Shown here: in pieces, positions 34,640-45,300 of the stretch
Numbering within the stretch: the first letter of the stretch is position 1
How the letters are laid out: each line of letters starts with the position of its first letter
Origin: Castor canadensis
Lineage: Eukaryota > Chordata > Mammalia > Rodentia > Castoridae
Direction: 5' to 3'
Length of the DNA: 64,000 nucleotides
Assembly (NCBI RefSeq): GCF_047511655.1
Contig: NC_133389.1
Location: forward strand, 38,485,295-38,549,294
Notes under the pieces: model-generated
What the model was told of the DNA's origin: nothing
Databases searched by the model: none
Seen by the model: the letters and a program-made list of their open reading frames with translations, nothing else
Made by a program: the position numbers and the translations under genes

Positions 34640-36156
34640 TCAATTCCTACTAGGCCTAGTGAGGTTCTTGGCCTCTGGTACGGGTTGCCAGCCTGTCTTC
34701 TTTCCTGGAGTAATTTTGTTAGGCTCTGATGCTGGTCCCTTGCAGCAGGGGCATTCATTCTTCCAGTGGCCAGTCTCCTTGCAGTAGGCACATTGGTCTC
34801 GTTGGAGTGGGGTTCTTTCACTGGGTCTCCCCTTCCAGGGCAGAGCTGACTGCTGCAGCAAATAAGGACACCTTGGCTTTCATCCTTTTAGCAGCTTCTT
34901 GTTTTTCCTCATGTTCCCAGTTTACAAAGACTTTCTTTGCTACTTCTAACTGCTGGGTGGCATTCATTCTAGCAAAGCCTTCAAGTTTCTGAAGTTTCCG
35001 GCAAATATCAGCATATGACTGGGCCGCAAATGCTATATTGACCATTTGCTGGCTTTCTGGTGCTTCCAGATCAAAGGGCCTGTACACCCAGAAGGCCTCA
35101 CAGAGTCCCTCATAAAAATCAGTTGGTGTTTCCTCTGGCTTCTGGATAACTGCCACAGTTTGGGACATGTTGGTAGGTCTCTTAGCTCCAGCCCTGAGCT
35201 CGTGTAGGAGGTGGTGTGATATTGAGTAAGGACTCCTCGTTCTTCTGCTGTATTGAAGTTCCAGGTAGGCCACGCATCAGGGGCCTCCTCTCTTGCCCAA
35301 GCTTCTGCATCTAGGGTTCCTGCTGGGGCCTGCCCTTGGAGCCAGTGGTGAGCTTCTGTCAGAATTTGCTGTCACTCTTCTCTGTTGAAAAATGTCAGGA
35401 GGATCTGTTGACAGTCATCCCACGTAGGTTGATGGGTCTGAAATATGGATTCTAGGAGGTTGACCATGGCCTGGGGGTTTTCTGAATATGGCAGTGTGTG
35501 GTTCCTCCAATTTAAGGGGTCAGTTGTACTGAAAGGCTGGTAATTGAGGATGGAGCTGGACCAGGCTGGACCGTGCCATCAGCATCAGTCTGCTGGGGCC
35601 CTTGCATCTCACAGAGTGGCATTTGCAGGGCCCTGGCCTGAGGGGCTGGTGCCTGAACGAAGGCAGTGGCTCAGGGACTGTGGACTCAGACTCCAAGCCG
35701 AGTATGGGTGTGGGGTGTTGCTAGGACTGGGAGGCTGCTGACAGGGCTTAGGGGGACTCACTGAAGGTGGCAGACTGTCTAGGAAAGGTGGCACTGGCTG
35801 CTCTGATGGTGTGGGTGTGCTGGGAATGTATGGTGGGGGCACAGGTAGTTCATCTTTTGGATACCCTTGCAGAACAGGTTTGATCAGCTTCTGGTTTTTA
35901 GGCTTCATTGCCTAGGCCACAAAAACTCTGCTCTGTCCCTTTTTGTTGCCACAGAATCAGACCCAAGGGGGCATGGTCTGAGGCACCTGAAGCCAGGAGT
36001 CAATATAGGGGATATGATCAGGGTGTCCGAGGGTTCCTATTATGACCTGATAAATGGCCCTGACAGTGGGCAAATCTAGGGTATCTTCGGGGGGCCAGTT
36101 CATTCCTCAAGTGGGCCATTCTAATTCACACAGCATGCGCAGCCTTCTAGGAGACA
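34640..36156 (-). pseudogene. gag: Decayed retroviral gag
   Basis: Gag builds the virion core. Sense order: a matrix-like start (a possible ATG at 36156; the text HPDHIPYIDSWLQVP follows), then the proline-rich p12-like region in the open piece 35609-35908 with a PPPY late-domain motif at 35828-35839. The capsid comes next: its N-terminal half is closed by stops, while 34818-35273 is open and has the gammaretroviral major-homology-type stretch (PEETPTDFYEGLCEAFWVY). The nucleocapsid in 34640-34861 has one zinc knuckle CAYCKETGHWKNEC (34751-34792), fully matching CX2CX4HX4C. The frame changes between these pieces and there are internal stops, so no Gag polyprotein can be made. Confidence 0.9.
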
Positions 36157-36941
36157 TTTTGATCCCGTAATTTCCCGAGAATTCCTTCTTAATGTTTAAG
36201 CATACACTCTAGGACTGTGGGTTTTGAGGAACTTCCACCCATGGCAGTTAGAGGTGTCCCCTATAATCCACCTTACGTATTCCCCCTGCGTCGGTGGCAC
36301 AAAGACAAACAAGGGTGGGTGCCCTTTCAAGAGAAGAGACCAATCAGATGTCTGCCTGGCCACATCCTGAAGGAACTTGGGTGCCTCTTAGCATCAATGG
36401 TGAGGTCGGCCTTCTGACTCTAGATTGGGTTTCCCAAACGCTGCCCTAAGCTATATGAGGATCACCATGGAACTGCAGGACAGACCCACTCGGACTCTAT
36501 AGCTTTTCAGCCGCGGAGCCACAAACTTGAGCCTGAAGTGAGGATGAATCAGGCCACTCATTCACACACACATTCACACCAAAGTTATTACAGTTTTCCT
36601 TCCCTTTTGGGGAAGTCCCTGACCTGCGAAACTCCTCTCAAAGGTTCCCAGGAGCTGATCAAACTCCCCTTCTGCCCAGTGGGACAGGATCTGTCTGAAG
36701 GCTGACTTCCCTGGCTGGTGTGGGGGAGGGTGGTTTACCAAGTCCAGATGAAATTGCCAGGCAAGTTGGTCCACTTCTCCTTGGAGTCCAGTCCGGTCAA
36801 GACTACTCAGGGTTGGAACTCCAGGGCGAAGGAGGACCCAGAATACTGTCAGTGGCACACAGCCTCATTTGGTCCCGAGTCCCTCCCTACTCCAGTGCAG
36901 TCCAGCCGCCAGCCGGGGTTCACAGGGCCAGAATGGTTGTT
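36157..36941 (-). other. Proviral leader region
   Basis: About 785 bases lie between primer site and gag. An open stretch of 94 codons at 36574-36858 has no recognised domain and may be an N-terminally extended, upstream gag-type reading frame or chance. Packaging signals would lie here but cannot be identified by reading. Confidence 0.5.
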
Positions 36942-36959
36942 ATCTCGCTGGGGCCTCCA
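36942..36959 (-). promoter_or_regulatory. Primer-binding site, tRNA-Thr type
   Basis: The sense strand reads TGGAGGCCCCAGCGAGAT just inside the 5' LTR. The first 16 bases are the complement of a mammalian tRNA-Thr (UGU) 3' end plus CCA as I recall it; one G is then missing. This is where minus-strand synthesis would have been primed. Confidence 0.75.
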
Positions 36960-36965
36960 GAAATG

Positions 36966-37363
36966 TGGAAATATTGTCAGATGAGAAACCAAGTGACATT
37001 CAGAGAAGTGGAGAACTCAGATTTCATTTTACACCAGCAGTCCCAGATGAGCTCACACTCAAAATGCTGGACCCCCAACAATAAATTCACAAGATTCTTA
37101 AAGGGCAGTGCAGGACATCAGGTTGCAAGGAATATGTTGGTTGTTAATAGGTGAGCCAGTGCTGGGTTAGAGACCTGGGGTTTTTTAGATAGGAGCAGTA
37201 GGAGAGGTCTGCTTTGGAAAATTTGTTTGCAGGAGACAAAGAAAGGCAGGAATGGGCAGTTATCTCTACATAGGACCTTTTTGTCTTGGCCCTGGACTCA
37301 TTTTATGGCTTAACTAGCAATTTCTCATATCCTATGGCCTGCTTGAGACAATCTTCCTGTTCA
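36966..37363 (-). repeat. 5' LTR of the provirus
   Basis: It aligns end to end with the other LTR, has an extra short segment near 37184-37201 and has lost the AATAAA (the TTTATT of the + strand became TTTCATT). The inner boundary is uncertain by about 6 bases because six bases separate it from the primer-binding site. Confidence 0.92.
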
Positions 37364-38040
37364 TTTCTTCCTGGACATTCTATGGTCTAAACACCAGCTA
37401 TTTCATTGCCTTCAACCATTGCAGTTTTTTAGAAGTCATATTTTAAGTGTTTGTGTATAATTGATAAGGAAAACATGCAGTCCTACTGTTCCTATTTACA
37501 CTCTAATCACAGAAGACTAGAACCAAGTAACATGGCTGCCAGGTTCTCTCTTTTAAGTAAGGGAAAATAACAAATAATGGGAGGGATGTTTTCCATCACA
37601 AAGGCATATAACAAAAAGAGAAATGGTCCACTATGTGATCAAAACTGTTACCCCTTTGGAAAGTGCATTTCTTCTTGAGAATATTGGCTAAAACAGGGAA
37701 GGAGAGACAAAAATATTTTAAGCCATTTACTTTTCAAATGGGCTTTGGTTTCCCAGCTCTTTTTCGGTACCCACTTTTAAAAATTTTCTTCAACTGTCCC
37801 CTAATAAATGCAGTAAGAACTGTTCATCATCTTGGCCCCCAGTTCCTTTTTTCTTTTTTTAAATGAAAGGCTAGTGCTTTGGGACATGCAGTGAGTGTTC
37901 CTCTCCTGTCCATCCTTCCATCAGATTCCTCAGCCATTGGACCAATTGATGGGCTTATGTTGTTCAAGCAGAAACACTTATGGTGGTGATCATAAGTAAG
38001 ATGTTATTTTATGTCATTCTCCTTTTTGATATTCTCATAG
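37364..38040. other. End of intron 3
   Basis: Unique-looking sequence between the provirus and exon 4. No gene or repeat is recognised. Confidence 0.5.
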
Positions 38041-38169
38041 AGCACATCATTCCATTGGGCAGCATGGTAATTAACAGCATCTCCAAACTGACTCAACTCA
38101 ACCAGTCTTCCATGTATTCACTTCCTAATGCACCGACTCTGGCAGACCTGGAGGATGACACACATGAAG
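38041..38169 (+). CDS. TPGS2: TPGS2 coding exon 4
   Basis: The acceptor CTCATAG ends at 38040 and the donor GTACCT starts at 38170; the latter is a fairly weak donor (+4 C). The 129-bp exon completes a Glu codon, adds 42 codons and leaves one base. It encodes EHIIPLGSMVINSISKLTQ and then an Asn/Ser-rich stretch ending in an acidic LEDDTHE run, probably a surface loop of the SUKH-like domain. It starts about 680 bp downstream of the antisense provirus that fills most of intron 3, so that insertion has not touched the exon. A weak donor can favour alternative splicing, but nothing in the sequence proves it. Confidence 0.95.
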
Positions 38170-39330
38170 GTACCTTGCAGAGCTATTTCTTTGCATTAGA
38201 AATCAGCCAGCTTATTTCCCTTTTATAATATTAAGAGCCATGGAAGGAAGTTGTGGCATTGTGGTGTGTTCTACCAAACCAAAACCCTTCCCATTCATAG
38301 CTTCTTAGGACTCTTGAGTAAGAGTTAAAAAAAAAAAAAGAAAAGATTCAAGGAATTTAGCAGTTTAAACACAACTTCTTTCCTCTTCATTTATTGTACC
38401 TTCAAGTTCTTTGCCACTTCTAAGCTAAACAGCTTATAGGTCAAATGGCTGCTAGAGCCTAAGAGAAGAGGATATGAAGTGAAGACTTCTTCAGTCAGAC
38501 TTGTATTTAGTCACTTATAATAGACCCAATTATAGTGTCTAAACAAAGTAGCAGTTTATTTTACTCATAACAGTAAAACTGAAACTAAGTTGGTATAGCT
38601 GCTGGAGAAAGTAAAAATCTTCCTCTTTCTTCCTATTGCACTGGCCTTTGGATATGGTTTATATCCTCATAGTTGAGAGATATATTCTCTACCTCCAGGC
38701 TTCAAGTCTTTGATCCTGATGGGAAGAAGAAGAGCAGAAGGCAAAGAGGAAAAAAAAAGATATTGTCACAATCTCTCCCTTTTGTATCAGGAAACCAATA
38801 ATTTTCTCAGAAGCTTCTCCCAAAAGCCATTGGCCAGAACAGAGTCAAAAGACTATCGATGGGTACAAGGGAATCTTAGGAGGTATTTTTATTTGTGTAG
38901 TATGTCCTCAGAATTGGGACTTAATTAAGTGGGAAAAAATAATAGTGAAAAGACTACTAGCAGCAGAGGTTTATTACTAAAGGCCTGACTTAGAGAACTA
39001 ATGTAAGGCTTCTCCCATAACTGGACAAGCCATTGGAGAACAGTATCAGAGCAATCCAGCGGCAAAGACTAGAAAGTAAAGGGTCCTGAGCAAAGCCTGT
39101 CACTCAGAGAGCTGGAATCTCCAAGGGTGGGGAAAGGTTACATTGACTTAATACATGTGTGATGGGCTTCTCTAAAAGTCAAAGAAGTAGTTAGTTAGTC
39201 CTGCCTTTGAAGCTAGAAAAGAAACAGACAAGAGAGAGGTCTCAGCAAAAGACCTGAGCCAGGGTAGGTACCACATCTATATACCTAGGGGTATGAAAAT
39301 CACTTGACATTCTAGCATCTACTAGGTGCA
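38170..39330. other. Start of intron 4
   Basis: No gene, RNA or clear repeat is seen. A13-like runs occur near 38327 and 38750. Confidence 0.45.
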
Positions 39331-40009
39331 TGCTTTTTCTTATTATTTTTTAGAGTATATTATTTGTACAAAGTGTTTTCATGTGATGTATCTGTATATG
39401 CACATAATGTACTTTGATTATATTTACCCCATATTAGTCTTTCTCTTTCCCTCTCCTTACTTACTTGTTTTTGTGATACTGCAACCTTGCTGCTGTTTTA
39501 TTTTTTATGCAGTCTTTTTTTTTTTTTTTTTCTTTTATTATTCATATGTGCGTACAAGGCTTGGTTCATTTCTCCCCCCTGCCCCCACCCCCTCCCTTAC
39601 CACCCACTCCACCCCTTTCCAGCTCCCCCCCTCAATACCCAGCAGAAACTATTTTGCCCTTATCTCTAATTTTGTTGTAGAGAGAGTATAAGCAATAATA
39701 GGAAGGAACAAGGGGTTTTGCTGGTTGAGATAAGGATAGCTATACAGGGCATTGACTCACATTGATTTCCTGTGCGTGGGTGTTACCTTCTAGGTTAATT
39801 CTTTTTGATCTAACCTTTTCTCTAGTTCCTGGTCCCCTTTTCCTATTGGCCTCAGTTGCTTTAAGGTATCTGCTTTAGTTTCTCTGCATTAAGGGCAACA
39901 AATGCTAGCTAGTTTTTTAGGTGTCTTACCTATCCTCACCCCTCCCTTGTGTGCTCTCGCTTTTATCATGTGCTCATAATCCAATCCCCTTGTTGTGTTT
40001 GCCCTTGAT

Positions 40010-43000
40010 CTAATGTCCACATATGAGGGAGAACATACGATTTTTGGTCTTTTGAGCCAGGCTAACCTCACTCAGAATGATGTTCTCCAATTCCATCCAT
40101 TTACCAGCGAATGATAACATTTCGTTCTTCTTCATGGCTGCATAAAATTCCATTGTGTATAGATACCACATTTTCTTAATCCATTCGTCAGTGCTGGGGC
40201 ATCTTGGCTGTTTCCATAACTTGGCTATTGTGAATAGTGCCGCAATAAACATGGATGTGCAGGTGCCTCTGGAGTAACAGTCTTTTGGGTATATCCCCAA
40301 GAGTGGTATTGCTGGATCAAATGGTAGATCGATGTCCAGCTTTTTAAGTAGCCTCCAAATTGTTTTCCAGAGTGGTTGTACTAGTCTACATTCCCACCAA
40401 CAGTGTAAGAGGGTTCCTTTTTCCCCGCATCCTCGCCAACACCTGTTGTTGGTGGTGTTGCTGATGATGGCTATTCTAACAGGGGTGAGGTGGAATCTTA
40501 GCGTGGTTTTAATTTGCATTTCCTTTATTGCTAGAGATGGTGAGCATTTTATCATGTGTTTTCTGACCATTTGAATTTCTTCTTTTGAGAAAGTTCTGTT
40601 TAGTTCACATGCCCATTTCTTTATTGGTTCATTAGTTTTGGGAGAATTTAGTTTTTTAAGTTCCCTGTATATTCTGGTTATCAGTCCTTTGTCTGATGTA
40701 TAGTTGGCAAATATTTTCTCCCACTCTGTGGGTGTTCTCTTCAGTTTAGAGACCATTTCTTTTGATGAACAGAAGCTTTTTAGTTTTATGAGGTCCCGTT
40801 TATCTATGCTATCTCTTAGTTGCTGTGCTGCTGGAGTTTCATTGAGAAAGTTCTTACCTATACCTACTAACTCCAGAGTATTTCCTACTCTTTCTTGTAT
40901 CAACTTAAGAGTTTGGGGTCTGATATTAAGATCCTTGATCCATTTTGAGTTAATCTTGGTATAGGGTGATATACATGGATCTAGTTTCAGTTTTTTGCAG
41001 ACTGCTAACCAGTTTTCCCAGCAGTTTTTGATGAAGAGGCTGCTATTTCTCCATCCTATATTTTTAGCTCCTTTGTCAAAGATAAGTTGCTCATAGTTGT
41101 GTGGCTTCATATCTGGATCCTCTATTCTGTTCCACTGGTCTTCATGTCTGTTTTTGTGCCAGTACCATGCTGTTTTTATTGTTATTGCTTTGTAATATAG
41201 TTTGAAGTCAGGTATTGTGATACCTCCTGCATTGTTCTTTTGACTGAGTATTGCCTTGGCTATTCGTGGCCTCTTGTGTTTCCATATAAATTTCACAGTA
41301 GATTTTTCAATCTCTTTAATGAATGTCATTGGAATTTTGATGGGAATTGCATTAAACATGTAGATTATTTTGGGGAGTATCAACATTTTTACTATGTTGA
41401 TTCTACCAATCCATGAGCATGGGAGATCTCTCCACTTTCTATAGTCTTCCTCAATCTCTTTCTTCAGAAGTGTATAGTTTTCCTTGTAGAGGTCTTTCAC
41501 ATCTTTTGTTAGGTTTACACCTAGGTATTTGATTTTTTTTGAGGCTATTGTAAATGGAATTGTTTTCATACATTCTTTTTCCGTTTGCTCATTGTTAGTG
41601 TATAGAAATGCTAATGATTTTTCTATGTTGATTTTATATCCTGCTACTTTGCTATAGCTATTGATGATGTCTAGAAGCTTCTGAGTAGAGTTTTTTGGGT
41701 CTTTAAGGTATAGGATCATGTCGTCTGCAAATAGGGATATTTTGACAGTTTCTTTACCTATTTGTATTCCTTTTATTCCTTCTTCTTGCCTAATTGCTCT
41801 GGCTAGGAATTCCAGTACTATGTTGAATAGGAGTGGAGATAGTGGGCATCCTTGTCTGGTTCCTGATTTTAGAGGGAACGGTTTTAATTTTTCTCCGTTA
41901 AGTATAATGCTGGCTGTAGGTTTGTCATATATAGCTTTTATAATGTTGAGGAACTTTCCTTCTATTCCTAGTTTTCTTAGAGCTTTTATCATGAAATGAT
42001 GTTGGATCTTATCAAAGGCTTTTTCTGCATCTATTGAGATGATCAAGTGGTTTTTGTCTTTGCTTCTGTTAATGTGGTTTATTACGTTTATTGATTTTCG
42101 TATGTTGAACCACCCCTGCATCCCTGGGATGAAGCCTACCTGGTCGTGGTGAATAATCTTTTTGATGTGTTGCTGAATTCGATTTGCCATTATTTTGTTG
42201 AGGATTTTTGCATCAATGTTCATTAAGGAGATTGGCCTGTAGTTCTCCTTTTTGGAGGTGTCTTTGCCTGGTTTTGGGATAAGTGTAATACTGGCTTCAT
42301 AAAATGTGTTTGACAGTTTTCCTTCCCTTTCTATTTCATGGAACAGTTTAAGGAGGGTTGGTATCAGTTCTTCTTTAAAGGTCTGATAGAATTCAGCAGA
42401 GAATCCATCAGGTCCTGGACTTTTCTTTTTGGGGAGACTCTTGATTGCTGCTTCAATTTCATTTTGTGTTATAGGTCTATTCAGGTGATTAATTTCCTCT
42501 TGGTTCAGTTTTGGATGATCATATGTATCTAGAAATCTGTCCATTTCTTTTAGATTTTCAAATTTATTTGAATATAGGTTCTCAAAGTAGTCTCTGATGA
42601 TTTCCTGGACTTCCATGGTGTTTGTTGTTATCTCCCCTTTTGCATTCCTGATTCTACTAATTTGGGTTTTTTCTCTCCTCATTTTAGTCAGGTTTGCCAG
42701 GGGTCTATCGATCTTGTTTATTTTTTCAAAGAACCAACTTTTTGTTTCATTAATTCTTTGTATGGTTTTTTTGGTTTCTATTTCGTTGATTTCAGCTCTT
42801 ATTTTTATTATTTCTCTCCTTCTATTTGTTTTGGGATTTGCTTGTTCTTGTTTTTCTAGGAGTTTGAGATGTATCATTAGGTCATTGATTTGGGATCTTT
42901 CAATCTTTTTAATATATGCACTCATGGCTATAAACTTTCCTCTCAAGACTGCCTTAGCTGTGTCCCATAGGTTCCGGTAGGTTGTGTTTTCATTTTCATT

Positions 43001-43828
43001 GACTTCTAGGAACTTTTTAATTTCCTCTTTTATTGCATCGATGATCCATTCTTCATTAAGTAATGAGTTATTTAGTTTCCAGCTGTTTGCATGTTTTTTG
43101 TCTTTACTTTTGTTGTTGAGTTCTACTTTTACTGCATTGTGGTCAGATAGTATGCATGGTATTATTTCTATTTTCTTATATTTGCTGAGGCTTGCTTTGT
43201 ACCCTAGGATATGATCTATTTTGGAGAAGGTTCCATGGGCTGCTGAGAAGAATGTATATTGTGTAGAGGTTGGATGAAATGTTCTGTAGACATCTACTAG
43301 GTCCACTTGATCTATTGCATATTTTAGATCTTGGATTTCTTTATTGAGTTTTTGTTTGGATGACCTATCTATTGATGATAATGGGGTGTTAAAGTCTCCC
43401 ACAACCACTGTGTTGGCGTTTATATATGCTTTTAGGTCTTTCAGGGTATGTTTGATGAAATTGGGTGCGTTGACATTGGGTGCGTACAGATTGATGATTA
43501 TTATTTCGTTTTGGTCTATTTCCCCTTTTATTAGTATGGAGTGTCCTTCTTTATCTCGTTTGATCAATGTAGGTTTGAAGTCTACTTTGTCAGAGATAAG
43601 TATTGCTACTCCTGCTTGTTTTCGGGGGCCATTGGCTTGGTAAATCTGCTTCCAGCCTTTCATCCTAAGCATATGCTTATTTCTGTCGGTGAGATGAGTC
43701 TCCTGTAAGCAACAAATTGTTGGATCTTCTTTTTTAATCCATTTTGTCAAGCGGTGTCTTTTGATGGGTGAATTAAGTCCATTAACATTAAGTGTTAGTA
43801 CTGTTAGGTATGTGGTGATTCCTGCCAT
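40010..43828 (-). CDS. L1 ORF2 protein (endonuclease and reverse transcriptase), intact
   Basis: 1272 codons without interruption, about the length of known L1 ORF2p (human 1275). The start [20 protein letters not shown] matches L1 ORF2 beginnings. The endonuclease (about 1-240) keeps N14, E43 (QETHL), Y115, D145 and N147 (GDFNT) and the SDHN histidine near 230. The reverse transcriptase has [11 protein letters not shown] (FADD catalytic pair, near 700) and the [15 protein letters not shown] motif. The C-terminal cysteine motif is [18 protein letters not shown] (CX3CX7HX4C). It ends MFSLICGH. It nicks target DNA and copies RNA at the nick. With no promoter and a truncated ORF1 upstream, expression would depend on outside transcription. 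It lies antisense in TPGS2 intron 4. Confidence 0.96.
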   Translation of the reverse strand: MAGITTYLTVLTLNVNGLNSPIKRHRLTKWIKKEDPTICCLQETHLTDRNKHMLRMKGWKQIYQANGPRKQAGVAILISDKVDFKPTLIKRDKEGHSILIKGEIDQNEIIIINLYAPNVNAPNFIKHTLKDLKAYINANTVVVGDFNTPLSSIDRSSKQKLNKEIQDLKYAIDQVDLVDVYRTFHPTSTQYTFFSAAHGTFSKIDHILGYKASLSKYKKIEIIPCILSDHNAVKVELNNKSKDKKHANSWKLNNSLLNEEWIIDAIKEEIKKFLEVNENENTTYRNLWDTAKAVLRGKFIAMSAYIKKIERSQINDLMIHLKLLEKQEQANPKTNRRREIIKIRAEINEIETKKTIQRINETKSWFFEKINKIDRPLANLTKMRREKTQISRIRNAKGEITTNTMEVQEIIRDYFENLYSNKFENLKEMDRFLDTYDHPKLNQEEINHLNRPITQNEIEAAIKSLPKKKSPGPDGFSAEFYQTFKEELIPTLLKLFHEIEREGKLSNTFYEASITLIPKPGKDTSKKENYRPISLMNIDAKILNKIMANRIQQHIKKIIHHDQVGFIPGMQGWFNIRKSINVINHINRSKDKNHLIISIDAEKAFDKIQHHFMIKALRKLGIEGKFLNIIKAIYDKPTASIILNGEKLKPFPLKSGTRQGCPLSPLLFNIVLEFLARAIRQEEGIKGIQIGKETVKISLFADDMILYLKDPKNSTQKLLDIINSYSKVAGYKINIEKSLAFLYTNNEQTEKECMKTIPFTIASKKIKYLGVNLTKDVKDLYKENYTLLKKEIEEDYRKWRDLPCSWIGRINIVKMLILPKIIYMFNAIPIKIPMTFIKEIEKSTVKFIWKHKRPRIAKAILSQKNNAGGITIPDFKLYYKAITIKTAWYWHKNRHEDQWNRIEDPDMKPHNYEQLIFDKGAKNIGWRNSSLFIKNCWENWLAVCKKLKLDPCISPYTKINSKWIKDLNIRPQTLKLIQERVGNTLELVGIGKNFLNETPAAQQLRDSIDKRDLIKLKSFCSSKEMVSKLKRTPTEWEKIFANYTSDKGLITRIYRELKKLNSPKTNEPIKKWACELNRTFSKEEIQMVRKHMIKCSPSLAIKEMQIKTTLRFHLTPVRIAIISNTTNNRCWRGCGEKGTLLHCWWECRLVQPLWKTIWRLLKKLDIDLPFDPAIPLLGIYPKDCYSRGTCTSMFIAALFTIAKLWKQPRCPSTDEWIKKMWYLYTMEFYAAMKKNEMLSFAGKWMELENIILSEVSLAQKTKNRMFSLICGH

Positions 43829-43878
43829 TTAGTTATCTTAGTTGTTTGAAGGTTTGATTGTGTGTACCTAGCTTGATG

Positions 43879-44085
43879 TTACTCTCTACTGTCTTGCTTT
43901 TTCTTATCCTGTGGTTTGGTGCTGCCTGCCTTTTCATGGTTAAGTTGGGTGTCACTTTCTGTGTGCAGGATCCCTTGCAGAATCTTTTGTAATGGTGGCT
44001 TTGTGGTCACATATTGTTTTAGTTTCTGCTTATCATGGAAGACTTTTATTGCTCCATCTATTTTGAATGATAGCTTTGCTGGGTA
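43879..44085 (-). pseudogene. L1 ORF1 C-terminal fragment
   Basis: 68 open codons and a TAA on the - strand, starting YPAKLSFKIDGAIKVFHDKQ and continuing with a YVTTKPPLQKIL stretch. This is the C-terminal domain of L1 ORF1p (compare the YPAKLSF...FVTTRPALQ pattern of the family). It ends 50 bases before the ORF2 start. The fragment starts at the truncation point, so there is no start codon and no coiled coil or RRM domain. Nucleic-acid chaperone function is lost. Confidence 0.9.
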
Positions 44086-45300
44086 GTTTTTATTACTATG
44101 GCTCTGTAGTACAATGTGAAGTTATGTATTGTGATACTTGCAGCATTGCTCATTTTGCTCAAGATTGTTCTGACTATTAGGGGTCTTTTGTGCTCCCAAA
44201 TGAATTTTAGGATTGCATTTTCTAACTCTATGAAAAATGGCATTGGAATTTTGATGGGGATGGCATTAAATCTGTAATTGCTTTCAGTAGTGTAGCCATT
44301 TTCACAATATTAATTCTGCTGATACATAAACATGGGAGGTCTCTCCATCATCTAGTATCACCTTCAGTTTCTTCAGGGTTTTAGTTTTTGTTGCAAAGGT
44401 CTTTTACTTACTTAGTTAGGTTTATTCCTAGGTATTTAGTTTCTGTGAGGCTATTATTTCCCTGATTTCTTTCTCACCCTGTTCATTATTGGTATATAAA
44501 AAAGCTGCTAGCTTTCATGTTGATTTTGCCAAAAGTGTTTATGAGATCTAAGCATTTTTTGGTGGAGTCTTTGGGTCTTTAGGTATATAGTATTATATCA
44601 TCATTATTTGACTTCTTCCTTCCTATTTGAGTCCCTTTTATTTCTTTCCTTTTCCTTATTGCTTTGTCTTGGATTCTAGTACTGTATTGGGGAGAGTAGG
44701 CACTCTTGTCTCGTTCCTCACTTTGGAGGAAATAGTTTCAGTTTTTCTCCATATATTATAATCTTGGCTATAACTTTTATGGTCTACAGCCTTTTTTGCA
44801 TCTATTGAGATGATCATGTGGTTTTTGTCCTTTGTTCTGTTAATGTGCTATATTACATTTATTGATTGCTTATATTGAACCATCTTTGCATTCCTGGAAT
44901 GAAACCAAGTTGATGATGGTGCATGATCTTTTTAGTTGAATTTGGTTTGCAAATATTTTATTCAGAATTTTGTGTCTATATTTATCAAGGAAATTGGTCT
45001 GAAATTTTGTGTTGCTGTGTCCTTAAACCAGTTTTGGTATCAGAATAATGCTAGCTTCATAGAACAAGTTTGGTAGTGTTCCTTCCTTTCCTATTTTATG
45101 GAATATTTTGAGGAGCATTGGTGTTCTTCTTTAAAGGTCTGGTAGAATTCAGCAGTGAATCCATCCAGCCCTGGACTTTTCCTGTTTAGGTGGTTTATAT
45201 GCTCGACTCAAATTTTGTTGGTCAGATGCATCTAGAAAATTATCCCTTTCTTCCAGATTTTCCAGTCTATTAGAATATAGGTTATCATAGTATTCCCTAG
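44086..45300 (-). mobile_element. Older L1 ORF2 fragment
   Basis: Degenerate - strand L1 spans the ORF2 middle: 44086-44243 encodes an ENAILKFIWEHKRPLIVRTI-type stretch, and further right the SPGLDGFTAEFYQ-type segment occurs near 45,150. Many stops. It stops abruptly at the young L1 on the left. Confidence 0.85.

Larger units (their letters stand above)
29829..37363 (-). mobile_element. Class I (gamma-type) endogenous retrovirus, near full-length, decayed
   Basis: This 7.5-kb provirus sits antisense to TPGS2 in intron 3. In sense order (right to left): 5' LTR, threonine-tRNA-type primer site, leader, gag, pro, pol, env, polypurine tract, 3' LTR. Family evidence: one zinc knuckle in gag, a PPPY motif, a DSGA protease site, YVDD reverse transcriptase, CWLC in SU and LQNRRGL in TM, all gammaretrovirus-like. 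Each gene carries stops and frameshifts, and the longest open piece is only 151 codons. By eye the two LTRs differ at about 25 substitutions plus a few indels over some 380 aligned bases, so this is not a recent insertion. A clean target duplication was not found (GTTC left, TTTC right). Confidence 0.93.
39515..44085 (-). mobile_element. Young L1, 5'-truncated, with intact ORF2
   Basis: This 4.57-kb insertion carries (sense order) the last 69 codons of ORF1 including the stop, a 50-base spacer, a complete ORF2, a roughly 480-base 3' UTR with a G-rich tract (C-rich on the + strand at 39570-39632), and a 17-base poly(A) (T-run at 39515-39531). The 5' end is cut at 44085 within ORF1, so the promoter and most of ORF1 are gone. 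It abuts older same-strand L1 ORF2 text at 44086. I could not define its target duplication. The lack of damage over 3.8 kb of ORF2 implies recent insertion or, less likely, constraint. Confidence 0.95.

Noticed and set aside
29825..37367. Target-site duplication of the provirus
   Set aside because: Flanks GTTC and TTTC match at only three of four bases, so not reported as a feature.
40332..43643. Many + strand ORFs opposite the L1 ORF2
   Set aside because: Antisense shadows of the intact ORF2.
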